From assembly GCA_047777345.1 (NCBI GenBank), contig JBKEEJ010000003.1:180260-244259 (forward strand): DNA of 64,000 bases, in the 5' to 3' direction. Shown here one piece after another: positions 44,619 to 54,700 of the stretch. Within the stretch, counting starts at the first letter, position 1. The number at the start of each line of letters is the position of its first letter. Both the position numbers and the translations under genes were made by a program. Source of the stretch: Anaerocolumna sp047777345. GTDB taxonomy: Bacteria; Bacillota; Clostridia; Lachnospirales; Lachnospiraceae. Under the pieces are notes generated by a model. It was not told the origin of the DNA. It did not search any database and saw only the letters and a program-made list of their open reading frames with translations.

Positions 44619-46502
44619 GGTAGTGTCAAGTTTACTACCTTCCTTTTTATATAAAACCTTATAGTTCCAAGGTTTACATCACTTTTTAAACTAAAAAAGC
44701 AATGACCTCCCTTTTCGTGTATAATGTAGTCGCCACAACAAACAAAATACGAAAGGTAAATCATTGCTATGGACATTATACTTTATTTAATACAAATCAT
44801 TCAATACCAATATAAACAAATCTGTTGGCTTTTAAATTTTATTGCAAAATATATTCCTCTTAAGCAATGGGCTTTTGACGATTCCCTTTCTCCAAAGTAC
44901 CAGAAATTTAAAACGGATAAACTTCCTGTTATCTTGAAATTTCAGAAACAAGACTGGGATTTCCTTCTCCAGTACTATCAGTGGCGTTATGGTAAGCCTT
45001 TAAAGCCAGTTCAGCGTCGTAATGGTAAATCCATTCCTGATGATATCAGATGCCCTATTTGTAACGCTCCTCACCACTATATTTATGATAATAATGGTGG
45101 CAAAGGGCAATACCTTTGTAAAGTTTGTAATGCCTCTTTTTCTAATGGGAAACAACTTACTACACCCATTAAATTTAAGTGCCCTTACTGCTCACATACT
45201 CTTACTCCAAAGAAGAATCGTAAGCATTTCATCGTACATAAATGTACAAACCCTAAGTGTTCCTACTACCTTAATAATCTTAAAAAGGTTGATAAAGAGG
45301 ATCTTAAAAACTATGGAAAGAATAAATACAAGCTCCATTACATCTACCGTGAATTCACTGTGGATTTCTTTCGCATGGATTTAGATTCACTACCCAAGAA
45401 TGCATCTTCTCTTAGATTTACTAAGAACAATGCCTACATCATGTCGTTATGCCTTACGATGCATGTGAATCTCGGACTTTCTCTTAGGAAAACTTCTAGA
45501 GCCCTTAAGGATTTATATAATATCGATATCTCTCATACTATGGTTGCAAACTATGCTAGAACTGCAGCAACTGTTATTAAACCATTTGTTGATCATTATG
45601 ATTACAAACCATCGAATACCATGGTAGCTGACGAGACTTATATCAAAGTCCGTGGTATCAAGGGTTATATCTGGTTTATCATGGATGCTGTGTCCCGTTC
45701 AATCCTTGGATATCAGGTTTCTGACAACCGAGGCGTCGGCCCATGTATTATGGCAATGAGGATGGCATTTCGTCACCTTAAGGAGCTTCCTAAGAACTTC
45801 CGCTTCATCGCTGATGGATACAGTGCTTATCCTCTTGCTGCTCAGCAATTCTTCCATCGTTTTGGTGATGCCTTTAAATTCGATATCACGCAGGTTATCG
45901 GTCTTACCAATGATGATGAAGTTTCTAAGGAATACCGGCCTTTCAAACAAATGGTAGAGAGACTGAACCGTACATTCAAAGCTTCCTACCGAGTCAGATG
46001 TGGTTACGATAATTATGATGGAGCGAACTATAACGTATCTCTCTGGGTAGCCTACTATAATTTCCTAAGACCACATAAGATCACTGGTTATAAAAAGCCA
46101 CTAAATGAAGTTGATATGCTAGTAGGTGCTGACAACATGCCAGGTAAATGGCAACTCTTAATCTTCCTTGGTCAGCAAACCATTTTAAACATGCAAAAGC
46201 AACAAGCCAAAGACTCTATCTGTTCTTAGATTTAGAGCCAGAGGTAATATACCAGCCACCGAAATCTTGATTTCGGCTATGCCCTTGATAGCATGGCAAG
46301 GCAATGCTAAAATGCTGTGATGCAGACGGTAATAACTATCTGTTCCTGAGTTTCTTCGCCGTCGGTAATTCCTTCAGAGCATTGCTTTGTCATGCTGTCA
46401 AGGGTGGCGTTAGCTTCCAGTACACTATATTTTGCAATTTTCAAGGTTCTAAAAGAGCCACATTTTTTGACTTAGGGTTTTCATAGTTCACTTTACACTA
46501 CC
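44619..46502 (+). mobile_element. Complete IS6-like insertion sequence, 1884 bp
   Basis: Ends are inverted repeats: GGTAGTGTCAAGTTTACT on the left and, read inward, GGTAGTGTAAAGTGAACT on the right (15 of 18 match). An 8-bp duplication GTACAATT flanks both ends. The GG...TGT.AAGT repeat form and the 8-bp duplication fit the IS6 family. It holds one transposase gene and about 270 non-coding bases at the right, with a perfect hairpin CCGAAATC/GATTTCGG (46259-46276). Intact ends and gene suggest recent insertion. Confidence 0.88.
44769..46229 (+). CDS. DDE transposase, IS6-like with N-terminal zinc-binding region
   Basis: The 486-residue transposase moves the element that holds it. Its C-terminal half has the DDE triad: first Asp in MVADETYIKV, second in FIADGYSAYP, Glu in QMVERLNRTFKASYR. 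The N-terminal half has two Cys clusters (CPICNAPHHY...CKVC and CPYCSHTL...CTNPKCSYY) likely to bind zinc and the ends. It is about twice the length of classical IS6 transposases (about 230), so it belongs to a longer branch. No frameshift is seen. Confidence 0.88.
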   Translation: MDIILYLIQIIQYQYKQICWLLNFIAKYIPLKQWAFDDSLSPKYQKFKTDKLPVILKFQKQDWDFLLQYYQWRYGKPLKPVQRRNGKSIPDDIRCPICNAPHHYIYDNNGGKGQYLCKVCNASFSNGKQLTTPIKFKCPYCSHTLTPKKNRKHFIVHKCTNPKCSYYLNNLKKVDKEDLKNYGKNKYKLHYIYREFTVDFFRMDLDSLPKNASSLRFTKNNAYIMSLCLTMHVNLGLSLRKTSRALKDLYNIDISHTMVANYARTAATVIKPFVDHYDYKPSNTMVADETYIKVRGIKGYIWFIMDAVSRSILGYQVSDNRGVGPCIMAMRMAFRHLKELPKNFRFIADGYSAYPLAAQQFFHRFGDAFKFDITQVIGLTNDDEVSKEYRPFKQMVERLNRTFKASYRVRCGYDNYDGANYNVSLWVAYYNFLRPHKITGYKKPLNEVDMLVGADNMPGKWQLLIFLGQQTILNMQKQQAKDSICS

Positions 46503-46510
46503 GTACAATT
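46503..46510. repeat. Right target site duplication
   Basis: GTACAATT directly after the right terminal repeat, identical to 44611-44618. Confidence 0.85.
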
Positions 46511-46512
46511 AA

Positions 46513-46734
46513 CTACTTTTTGAAAATTAAAATATTTCTTGCAGTAGACACTGATGTACAGCATTCTATACTATAATCTTCGTTCACACTACTGTTTGTG
46601 TAAGAACTGTCAATCTGTGGTACGACTTTATCAAGTGTCCAACCTTGCTTAGCATATTCATTAATAAGATTTTCAAAATCTTCAATATTTCTCTTATTAA
46701 TATCACCATTAAATACTTCACATTTATATTTCAT
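46513..46734 (-). CDS. Small DUF4177-like protein
   Basis: A 73-residue protein starting MKYKCEVFNGDINKRNIEDF, with the motif LINEYAKQGWTLDKVVPQ and ending RNILIFKK, which fits the DUF4177 pattern of small soluble proteins of unknown role. The start ATG at 46734 has AAAGGAGAGGAG upstream. Its stop codon lies three bases before the IS target site, so the insertion just missed it. It may have been co-transcribed with the 50-codon ORF before insertion. Confidence 0.65.
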   Translation of the reverse strand: MKYKCEVFNGDINKRNIEDFENLINEYAKQGWTLDKVVPQIDSSYTNSSVNEDYSIECCTSVSTARNILIFKK

Positions 46735-46816
46735 CTGCTCCTCTCCTTTCATCCAAATATTACCATCACTTTTTAATATATTCAATATCAAAATCTAAAC
46801 TTGTCCATAATTTAGA

Positions 46817-46866
46817 AAATAAAATAGACCGTCGGCAGCCTGAAATTCTTGAACGGTCTATTTAAG
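46817..46866. terminator. Terminator between metA and the DUF4177-like gene
   Basis: AAATAGACCGT (46822-46832) and ACGGTCTATTT (46853-46863) form an 11-bp stem with a 20-base loop. On the minus strand TATTTTATTTTC follows, fitting the end of the metA transcript. Confidence 0.75.
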
Positions 46867-46892
46867 TTCTATTCACTTACTTAATATATAAC

Positions 46893-46995
46893 TATTCTCA
46901 CTCAATTTTTGATAGCAAGGCCTTTTTACCACGTATTTTTTTACTCCAATGCCACTCTGGATTTACTCCAATTTTACTCCAATTACTTAATAATT
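46893..46995 (-). pseudogene. Possible integrase C-terminal remnant or attachment site
   Basis: The minus strand has a short open stretch, NWSKIGVNPEWHWSKKIRGK then KALLSKIE and a stop, with stops just upstream. TTTACTCCAAT-like blocks repeat three times on plus (46940-46985). Such repeats occur near element ends. Evidence is thin. Confidence 0.25.
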
Positions 46996-47079
46996 ATCAT
47001 TTTGTACTACTTTATAACACTTTATGATTTTCTAACGAATTGCTATAATGCCTGTAAACACTGTATTTTCAGCATTTCG

Positions 47080-47985
47080 CTACAACTCATAAGGCGTCAC
47101 CTGATATACATAATAATTCAGCCAATTAGTATACAAGGCATTGGAATGGGCCCGCCAGGTAAGATAGGGTCGTTCATCAATATTTCCATCCGGATAATAA
47201 TTTTTTGGAAGTTTAATATTAAGACCCCTGGCCTTATCCCTTCTGTATTCCTTATCCAGAGTAATTCTGTCATATTCCGGATGTCCGGTCACGAAAATCT
47301 GCCTGCCTTCTTTTTCCATAACAATAAAGACTCCTGCCTCATCAGACTCGGCAAGTATCATCAGATCGGGGTGTTTAAGAATATCATCCTTAGATACGGT
47401 TGTGTGTCTGGAATGAGGCGCATAAAAAATATCATCAAATCCCCTGACCAAAGGTATTTTCCTGTTTAGTACCCTATGCTCAAAGATTCCAAACATCTTT
47501 TCTTTCAGAGGAATTTTTTTAATGCCATAATGATAATATAAACCTGCCTGTGCTCCCCAGCAAATATGAAAAGTTGACGTAACATTGGTTTTGGACCATT
47601 CAAAAATATTAACCAGTTCGTCCCAATACGTAACTTCTTCAAATTCCATCTGTTCCACCGGTGCTCCGGTTATAATCAGTCCATCGTACTTTAAATTTTT
47701 CACATCATCAAAGGTCAGATAAAACTGATCCAAATGACTGGTAGCCGTATTTTTCCCGACATAGGTAGCGGTAGTTAAGAAAGTAATATCCACCTGCAGG
47801 GGAGTATTGGACAGGCACCGCAGTAACTGAACTTCCGTCTCCTCTTTTAGAGGCATCAAATTCAGTATGGCAATGCGCAAAGGACGGATATCCTGATGCA
47901 AAGCTCTGGTTTCATCCATAATAAAAATATTTTCATCTTCCAATATTTTTTTGGCCGGCAAATCACTTTGTACTTTAATAGGCAT
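47080..47985 (-). CDS. metA: Homoserine O-acyltransferase MetA
   Basis: Activates homoserine for methionine synthesis. The 301 residues have the MetA fold: LRIAILNLMPLKEETE near the N-terminus, catalytic Cys in FHICWGAQAGLYYHYG (about 142), His in VTGHPEYDRITL and Glu in the same C-terminal region. In Firmicutes this family often uses acetyl-CoA rather than succinyl-CoA; I do not decide between them. The long leader holds a T-box and a second terminator, so it responds to amino-acid starvation. Confidence 0.92.
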   Translation of the reverse strand: MPIKVQSDLPAKKILEDENIFIMDETRALHQDIRPLRIAILNLMPLKEETEVQLLRCLSNTPLQVDITFLTTATYVGKNTATSHLDQFYLTFDDVKNLKYDGLIITGAPVEQMEFEEVTYWDELVNIFEWSKTNVTSTFHICWGAQAGLYYHYGIKKIPLKEKMFGIFEHRVLNRKIPLVRGFDDIFYAPHSRHTTVSKDDILKHPDLMILAESDEAGVFIVMEKEGRQIFVTGHPEYDRITLDKEYRRDKARGLNIKLPKNYYPDGNIDERPYLTWRAHSNALYTNWLNYYVYQVTPYEL

Positions 47986-48097
47986 ATCATCACCATCTTT
48001 TCTTAAATTTTATTTGTCGAAACAGGAATTTCTAGATTTTTAAATTTTTCTTTTTATCTTCGTAAATATAATTGCTCTTTGTTTTACACAGGAAGCA

Positions 48098-48180
48098 ATA
48101 AAAAAGTAAGGTTCCTGGCGTTCCAGAACTTATAGCCTTAACAGAAGGCTTTTAACCTGTTGAGGCAGGTGTCATCTCCC
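48098..48180 (-). promoter_or_regulatory. Three-hairpin region ending in a second terminator before metA
   Basis: After the T-box, the minus strand shows three consecutive hairpins: ACCTG/CAGGT (48155-48170), AGCCTT/AAGGCT (48134-48150) and GTTCTGG/CCAGGAAC (48111-48129), the last followed by a T-run (48100-48105). I match it to no riboswitch class I know. It is a second stop point on the metA transcript. Confidence 0.55.
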
Positions 48181-48218
48181 TTTTTATGAACAGGAAAGTC
48201 GGAGGACTCTCCATTCAA

Positions 48219-48532
48219 TAAAAAAAGCTATCATCCTTTACTTCTGTTCAAGGACGATAGCTATAAGCTTCGTGTTACCACCTTAATTTATCTGTATCTC
48301 ACAATACAGACCTCAGCGAGTACGGAAAATTAATTCGATACTCTGGTGCTGTAATGGGCACTCCCATCGTAGCCTATACATTTACGTAGTCGGTACGCAG
48401 CTCCAAGACCATCTTCGGCAATGTCTTCTGTGCTTTTTCTCACCATACAAAGCTCTCTGTAACATATCCCACTGCTTACTCTTCTTTTCACAGCCTTTTT
48501 TTATTTTTACTTTTTTCCATTTTTTCAGGGTT
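48219..48532 (-). ncRNA. T-box leader of metA
   Basis: The minus-strand leader carries T-box hallmarks: an AGTA near the base of stem I, an AGAGAG bulge with GGTGAGAA apical loop, then the conserved antiterminator sequence AAGGTGGTAACACG (48284-48271), and a terminator AGCTATCGTCCTT/AAGGATGATAGCT with T-run (48262-48219). An ATG at 48412-48410 within CCGAAGATGG could be a Met specifier, but I could not prove its place in the specifier loop. Uncharged tRNA would favour read-through into metA. Confidence 0.85.
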
Positions 48533-48536
48533 ATAT

Positions 48537-48567
48537 ATTATATACAATATTTTTCATTTAAAGTCAA
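48537..48567 (-). promoter_or_regulatory. Promoter of the T-box-metA transcript
   Basis: Minus-strand TTGACT (48567-48562) and TATATAAT (48544-48537) with 17 bases to the first TATA, just ahead of the T-box. Confidence 0.65.
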
Positions 48568-48576
48568 TAACCGAAA

Positions 48577-48632
48577 GCTCCTAAGTTACCAAAAATATAC
48601 TGATTAAATTTAACCTTTTGGTAAATGGGAGC
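48577..48632 (-). terminator. Probable terminator of ligA
   Basis: TTACCAAAA and TTTTGGTAA pair, with outer GCTCC/GGGAGC, 25-80 bases after the ligA stop codon. The loop is AT-rich and the T-run is weak. Confidence 0.5.
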
Positions 48633-48656
48633 CAAAAAAGAATCCGTTAATCCATT

Positions 48657-50618
48657 TTACTGTTCCAGCATTTTAAGAAATTCTTCCTCTGTAATAATAG
48701 TAATTCCCAGTTCTTTGGCCTTTTTATTCTTGGCAGAATTAGACATATTATCGTTATTGATTAAATAGTCTGTTTTTGAAGTTACGGAACCCGTAACTTT
48801 TCCGCCTTTTTGCTCAATCAGCGCCTTTAATTCATTCCGGTTGGCAAAATGTTCAACGGAACCGGTAATAACAAAGGTTTTGCCGGATAATACCTGATCA
48901 GATTCTGTAACTTCAGGTTTTTTCAGCCGTATTTCCTTTAATAAATCATCCACCATAATCTGATTATTTTCATTCCGGAAGAATTCCAGGAAAGCATCGG
49001 CTATTACTTCGCCGACTCCCGGTATGTTAAGAAGCCTGTCCTTGTTAGCATTCCGGATTTTATCAAAATCATCGTTAAATTCCTTGCAAATTAGTTTGGC
49101 ATTGGACAAACCAATATTTTGAATTCCCAGGCTATACAAAAACCTGGCCGGAGTCGTATCTCTGGCTCTTTCCACCGATGCAATCAGGTTCTGATAGGAT
49201 TTCTCGCCAAAACCTTCCATATTGATAATGTCATCTTTGTAACGATCCAGGCGGAATAAGTCTGCCAGTTCATGAACCATGCCTTTTGCAATAAATTTTT
49301 CTATGGTAGCTTCGGATAATCCTTCAATGTTCATAGCATCTCTGCTGACAAAATGAGTAATAGACTTTATTTTCTTGGCTATACAATCCGGATTGGTGCA
49401 GTACAGAACCTTAACATCATTATCCTGCCTGATCCGGGTAGGGTGTTTACAAACCGGACATTCTTTCGGTATGTCAATGTGTCCGCTTCTTGTTAAATTT
49501 TCTGCAATCTGAGGAATAATCATATTTGCCTTATAGACCTGTATGGTATCGCCAATACCCAGTTCCAGCGCTTCCATTATGCTGATGTTATGAAGGCTGG
49601 CCCGGCTTACCGTAGTTCCCTCCAGCTCAACTGGTTCAAATACGGCAATGGGATTAATCAGCCCGGTCCTGGATGCGCTCCATTCTACTTGTGTTAACCT
49701 GGTTTCTCTTATTTCGTCCGTCCATTTAAATGCTATGGAATCTCTTGGAAATTTAGCTGTTGTACCAAGGGACCGTCCGTAATTGATGTCGTCATAAGTT
49801 AAAACAAGTCCGTCCGATGGGAAATCATTCTGGACAACCTGACTGGAAAACCACTGTACGGTTTCCTCTAAGTTTTCTCTTGTAACCACTTTGGTTTCAA
49901 CCACATCAAAGCCCTGATTTTTCAGCCACATAAGCTGATTTAATCTGGAATTATTAAAATCCACGTCATCTGCAATACTTACCAGATGAAATGCAATAAA
50001 ATAAACCTGTCTTTTTGCGGTAATTTCGTTGTTTAGTTGTCTTACGCTACCGCTGCATAAGTTTCTTGGATTTTTGTATTTGGCGTCCACATCATCGATT
50101 TCTGCATTTATTCTTTCAAAATCAGAATATTTTATCAGAGCTTCTCCCCTTAGAACCAAATCTTTGGTGTATTTAATATTAAGGGGTATATTTTTAAACA
50201 CTTTGGCATTATTGGTAATAACTTCTCCCACTTCGCCGTTTCCTCTGGTTACGGCACTGAATAGTTTACCTTCTTTATAAGTAAGTACAATTGTTAAGCC
50301 GTCTAATTTCCAGGACAACAAGCCGGTCTGTGATCCAAGCCAATCTTTTAGTGTTTCGATTTCTTTGGTTTTATCAAGGGACAGCATAGGCGCTTCATGT
50401 CTTACCTTAGGTAACTCGCTTAACACTTCATAGCCCACATGAATGGACGGGCTGTTGGACAGTACGATACCAGTCTCTTTTTCCAACTGAACCAGTTCGT
50501 CATACAGGGCATCATATTCATAGTTACTCATAATTTCCCTGTCTTCCTGATAATAGGCCTTTGCCGCTTCATTAAGCAGATTTACCAATTCTTTCATTCT
50601 TTCCAGTTTATTTTCCAT
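48657..50618 (-). CDS. ligA: NAD-dependent DNA ligase LigA
   Basis: Seals nicks in replication and repair using NAD. The 653 residues contain the adenylation Lys104 in SWKLDGLTI, the OB-fold, a four-Cys zinc site (CPVCKHPTR...YCTNPDC), helix-hairpin-helix repeats (MEGFGEKSYQNL, NIPGVGEVIADAF) and a C-terminal BRCT domain from about residue 575 (GKTFVITGSVEHFANRNELK). Length is normal. An inverted repeat GCGAAACT/AGTTTCGC (50657-50725) flanks its probable promoter region. Confidence 0.93.
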   Translation of the reverse strand: MENKLERMKELVNLLNEAAKAYYQEDREIMSNYEYDALYDELVQLEKETGIVLSNSPSIHVGYEVLSELPKVRHEAPMLSLDKTKEIETLKDWLGSQTGLLSWKLDGLTIVLTYKEGKLFSAVTRGNGEVGEVITNNAKVFKNIPLNIKYTKDLVLRGEALIKYSDFERINAEIDDVDAKYKNPRNLCSGSVRQLNNEITAKRQVYFIAFHLVSIADDVDFNNSRLNQLMWLKNQGFDVVETKVVTRENLEETVQWFSSQVVQNDFPSDGLVLTYDDINYGRSLGTTAKFPRDSIAFKWTDEIRETRLTQVEWSASRTGLINPIAVFEPVELEGTTVSRASLHNISIMEALELGIGDTIQVYKANMIIPQIAENLTRSGHIDIPKECPVCKHPTRIRQDNDVKVLYCTNPDCIAKKIKSITHFVSRDAMNIEGLSEATIEKFIAKGMVHELADLFRLDRYKDDIINMEGFGEKSYQNLIASVERARDTTPARFLYSLGIQNIGLSNAKLICKEFNDDFDKIRNANKDRLLNIPGVGEVIADAFLEFFRNENNQIMVDDLLKEIRLKKPEVTESDQVLSGKTFVITGSVEHFANRNELKALIEQKGGKVTGSVTSKTDYLINNDNMSNSAKNKKAKELGITIITEEEFLKMLEQ

Positions 50619-50770
50619 AATAACGTTTCCTTTTTCACCTTTTTTATTTTATGTATGGCGAAACTAATGTTTCTGTCAACAGTTTACCATTTATATATTA
50701 CAATATATTACATAAAGTTTCGCTTAATAATTTCCGTAAACATAACGAAATAATGGTGCAGGCAAAAAGA

Positions 50771-51577
50771 TTATTGCTTTATGCCTGAATTTGCCTTTTT
50801 GGAGGAATTAAACAAAACGGCCGGTACATTTTTTGAATTCTGGATTAGTTCATACAGTCTGTTCAGTTCTTTGGCAGTAACATTGCGGTATTCGCCTACC
50901 TTTAAATGTCCTAATTGAATATTCATTATCCGGATTCGCTTCAGTGCTACCACTTTATAGCCAAAGTATTCACACATCCGGCGGATTTGCCTGTTTAGGC
51001 CCTGGGTCAGAATAATACGGAAAGTATAACGGTCTATAGCTTTTATAGTACAGGGTCTGGTTACCGTGTCAAGTATAGGGACTCCGGATGCCATACCTTT
51101 TAAAAACTCATTGGTAATGGGCTTATTAACCGTAACAACATATTCCTTCTCATGGTAATTGCTTGCTTTTAAAATTTTATTGACTATACTGCCGTCGTTT
51201 GTCAGAAGAATTAAACCTTCCGAATCCTTATCCAGTCTTCCCACAGGATAAATACGCTTATTGTATTTTATATAATCCACAATATTATCCTTTTCTCTTT
51301 TGTCCGTAGTGCAAACAATTCCCCTTGGCTTATTAAAAGCAATAAGTACGAAGGATTCGTCAATTTCTACCGGTTTGGAGTCTAACATAACCGTATCGCC
51401 GGCCATAACTTTGGAACCCATTACCGCCGTTGTTCCATTTATTGTAACCCGGCCCTGTGCAATATACCTGTCGGCTTCTCTTCTGGAACATACCCCTGCA
51501 TCACTGAGATATTTATTAATTCTGATTCCGTTATCAGTTTGCTGATTATCAAATAATTTTTTCATTTTTTTTGCCAT
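50771..51577 (-). CDS. rluF: 23S rRNA/tRNA pseudouridine synthase, RluF type
   Basis: Converts uridine to pseudouridine in RNA. The 268 residues have an N-terminal S4 domain (RINKYLSDAGVCSRREADRY) and the RsuA/RluB/E/F catalytic region with GRLDKDSEGLILLTNDG, where Asp is the nucleophile, then GLNRQIRRMCEYFGYKV. The pattern is closest to RluF in my memory, but the exact target nucleotide cannot be read. It stands alone between ligA and a transporter on the same strand. Confidence 0.85.
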   Translation of the reverse strand: MAKKMKKLFDNQQTDNGIRINKYLSDAGVCSRREADRYIAQGRVTINGTTAVMGSKVMAGDTVMLDSKPVEIDESFVLIAFNKPRGIVCTTDKREKDNIVDYIKYNKRIYPVGRLDKDSEGLILLTNDGSIVNKILKASNYHEKEYVVTVNKPITNEFLKGMASGVPILDTVTRPCTIKAIDRYTFRIILTQGLNRQIRRMCEYFGYKVVALKRIRIMNIQLGHLKVGEYRNVTAKELNRLYELIQNSKNVPAVLFNSSKKANSGIKQ

Positions 51578-51724
51578 GTAAAGTTCCTTCTTTTTGGTTA
51601 CGTCAATATAGGTTATCTTAATCTGTCCGCTTTTAAAGTATTATAACAATAGGCATGAAAAATCACAAGCAAATGAAACATAAATGCTTGCTTTATGGAA
51701 TCTGTTTATATCCTTTATTTTCTT

Positions 51725-54700
51725 TTATTCTGACCGGAGAGCTACAACAGGATCTTTCTTAGCGGCACTGCGTGACGGAATTATTCCTGCGATAAGTGTA
51801 AGCAGCATACTGATTAAAATCAGAACAAGTGCTGCTTGCGGTGGCAGTTTGGCAGACAAATTTTTAAGTCCTGTCAGGTTATGGAGTACAATATTGATTG
51901 GAATGCAAAGCAAATATGTTATCAGAACTCCAAGCACACCTGAAGTAAATCCTATAATGACTGTTTCCGCATTAAACATACTTGAAACATTTCTTTTGGA
52001 AGCGCCTATTGCACGAAGAATACCAATTTCTTTTGTTCTCTCCTGTACGGATATGAGGGTTATGACACCTATCATAATGGAAGAAACAATCAGTGATACC
52101 GAAACGAATGCAATTAAAACATAAGTAATGGCATTAATAATGGTCGTAACGGAAGACATCATAAGGCCCACATAGTCCGTGTAAGTGATTTCTTTAAGAT
52201 CGTCAACAGTCTGGTTATATTCGGCAATAGCGTCTTCAATCGCCTCCTTATTGGCAAAAGATGAAGCATACAGATTGATTGACCCAGGGCTGTCAAGGTC
52301 TATGCAGCCAAGTGTAATCAGGTTATCTTTAAATGTTGAGTCGGAAAACTCAAGGACTTCATCGTAATAAGCAGCACATTCCTCATCGGAATAGTCTGTC
52401 ATTGCCTTATCAAAAGCAACCGCAAGCTGTTCTGTGGTCATAGCGCCCATCCGGGCCTTCACTTTTAAAGCATATTGGGTCTTATACTGTTCTGTCAAGG
52501 CTTGTTTAAATAACTCGTTTAAGTCATCATCACTCATGGAAGAAATATACTCTGTTATCGTTTTCTCATCCATGCCGGTTTGTTCCAGTAAGGCAGGTGT
52601 AATTGCATTTTCGATATCGTCACGGGACATACTTTCCATAGTACTTGATACAAACTGATTCATATCCTTTTCCGGAGGAATACTCATTATTTTAACATAA
52701 ATATCTGCTTTTTCCGACATATCAAGGGAAGAAACATAATCCTTAAAGTCTGACGCTTTCTCTTTAATACTTACTGTCCCATCCTCATCCTTAAAAGGCA
52801 GACCGGTAAAAATATCCGTGGAAGGATTCTCTTTCTGGGCTTTTACCGCTGCAGAGTCATTGGCATGTTTTATAATATATTCGGTCAGTTTACTCGTATA
52901 ACCGATATAGCTTTTGGATGTTGATACAATGGAATTTTGACTGGGTTTTGCAATTCCCACAACATGAAGAGTCAAAGCATTATTATACAGATATTTAAGC
53001 CCTGCCTCTGAATCACGTAAATCGGTATAAGTACCTGTCTTTTCATCGAAAGTATAGCAATCCGAATTCAGTATGGTACGAAAATCCATATTACAGATAT
53101 CTTCATATGACCATTTCTGCACCTGATAGTCAATGGTAGTTTTATTTTTTGCGGCTTCCATCAGTTCCTTCATTTCATTTTCCGATTTCAGTCCAAGGGC
53201 GTATAAGGTCATATCGTCAATTTCATTGTTTTCATCCACAAACAATACGATTTCATCATACCTGGTCGGCCAGGTGCCATAAATAATATCATACTGTTTT
53301 TCGGTTATATCATTGACAAGTTTTCCGTTATCACCGGGAACCAGTTCCTTCCAAAGAGACATAGACGATGTCATCATGGAAGATGTTGCGCTGCCCATCA
53401 CCGTCTTGTCACGCATGTCGAGCATGGATGACATGTCAACTCCCATATATTTTTTCATAAGATCAAGGGTCAAATCTTCCGTATCCGAATGTATAATCGT
53501 TCCGTCCACATTTTTGGTATAAATCAGCAGATCCGTATCATAAGTATACTGAACACCGGCCAATGCCGAATGCAACTTACTGTTTTCATCTGCCCGCTGA
53601 TTTTCAATATACTCTTTAAAAGATTTCAAATCATTTTTATTGGTTTCAAGGGAATTTACAGAGTTCATCATTTCATAAAGCATTGCTTTCTGGTAAATGG
53701 CATCATTTTCATGTTCGTTAATGGACTTTGCCTTACCCATAAATGTAGAAAGCAAACTGCTTACATCCACATTTTGCTCCTCAATCGTTAATGGATAGGA
53801 GGAAAGTGTTTCTTCCTGTACGGTGTCAATAAATCTGGTAGTACCCGAAGATACGGAATAAATAAGCGCAATACCGATAATTCCGATGGAACCTGCGAAA
53901 CTTGTGAGGGCTGTTCTTCCTTTCTTGGTAAACAGATTTTTCAGTGAAAGTGAGAAAGATGTGCCAAAGGACATGGAAGGTTTCTTCTTTTCCCTGGTAA
54001 CTCTTTCCTTACCCTGTGCTTTTTCTTTTGCTTTTCTCACCTCTTCTTCACTTAATGGCATGCTGTCGCTGGTAATTTTTCCATCCAGCATTTTTACGAT
54101 TCTGGTTGAGTATTTTAATGCCAAATCGGGATTATGGGTAACCATAATAACAAGGCGATCTTTTGCAATTTCTTTTAGTATATTCATAACCTGAATACTG
54201 GTTTCTGTATCCAGTGCACCTGTAGGCTCGTCAGCAAGTATAATATCCGGATTATTGACTATAGCACGGGCTATGGCCACACGCTGCATTTGTCCACCGG
54301 ACATTTCCGCCGGTTTTTTGTGTATCTGATTTCCAAGTCCTACCTTTTCAAGAGCTTCTTTTGCACGTTTCCGGCGTTCTTTTTTGGGTACGCCGGTAAG
54401 TGTCAGTGCCAATTCCACATTGGCAAGGACAGTCTGATGGGGAATCAGATTATAATTCTGAAACACAAATCCTACGGAATAATTCCGGTATGTGTCCCAA
54501 TCTCTGTCCTTATATTCTTTTGTTGAAATACCGTTAATGATAAGATCACCAGTAGTATACTGATCAAGTCCGCCAATAATATTTAACATAGTAGTCTTTC
54601 CACAACCGGACGGACCAAGAATCGAAACGAATTCACTGTCACGGAATTTTAAGTCAATTCCTTTCAGCGCATGTACGTCATCTCCACCGGCAGGATAAAT

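Noticed and set aside
44564..44776. 70-codon minus-strand ORF across the left IS end
   Set aside because: It spans the target duplication and terminal repeat and so is chance coding.
48181..48240. Possible 19-codon leader peptide MESPPTFLFIKREMTPAST between T-box and metA
   Set aside because: No run of methionine codons or ribosome site; the region is better explained by RNA hairpins.
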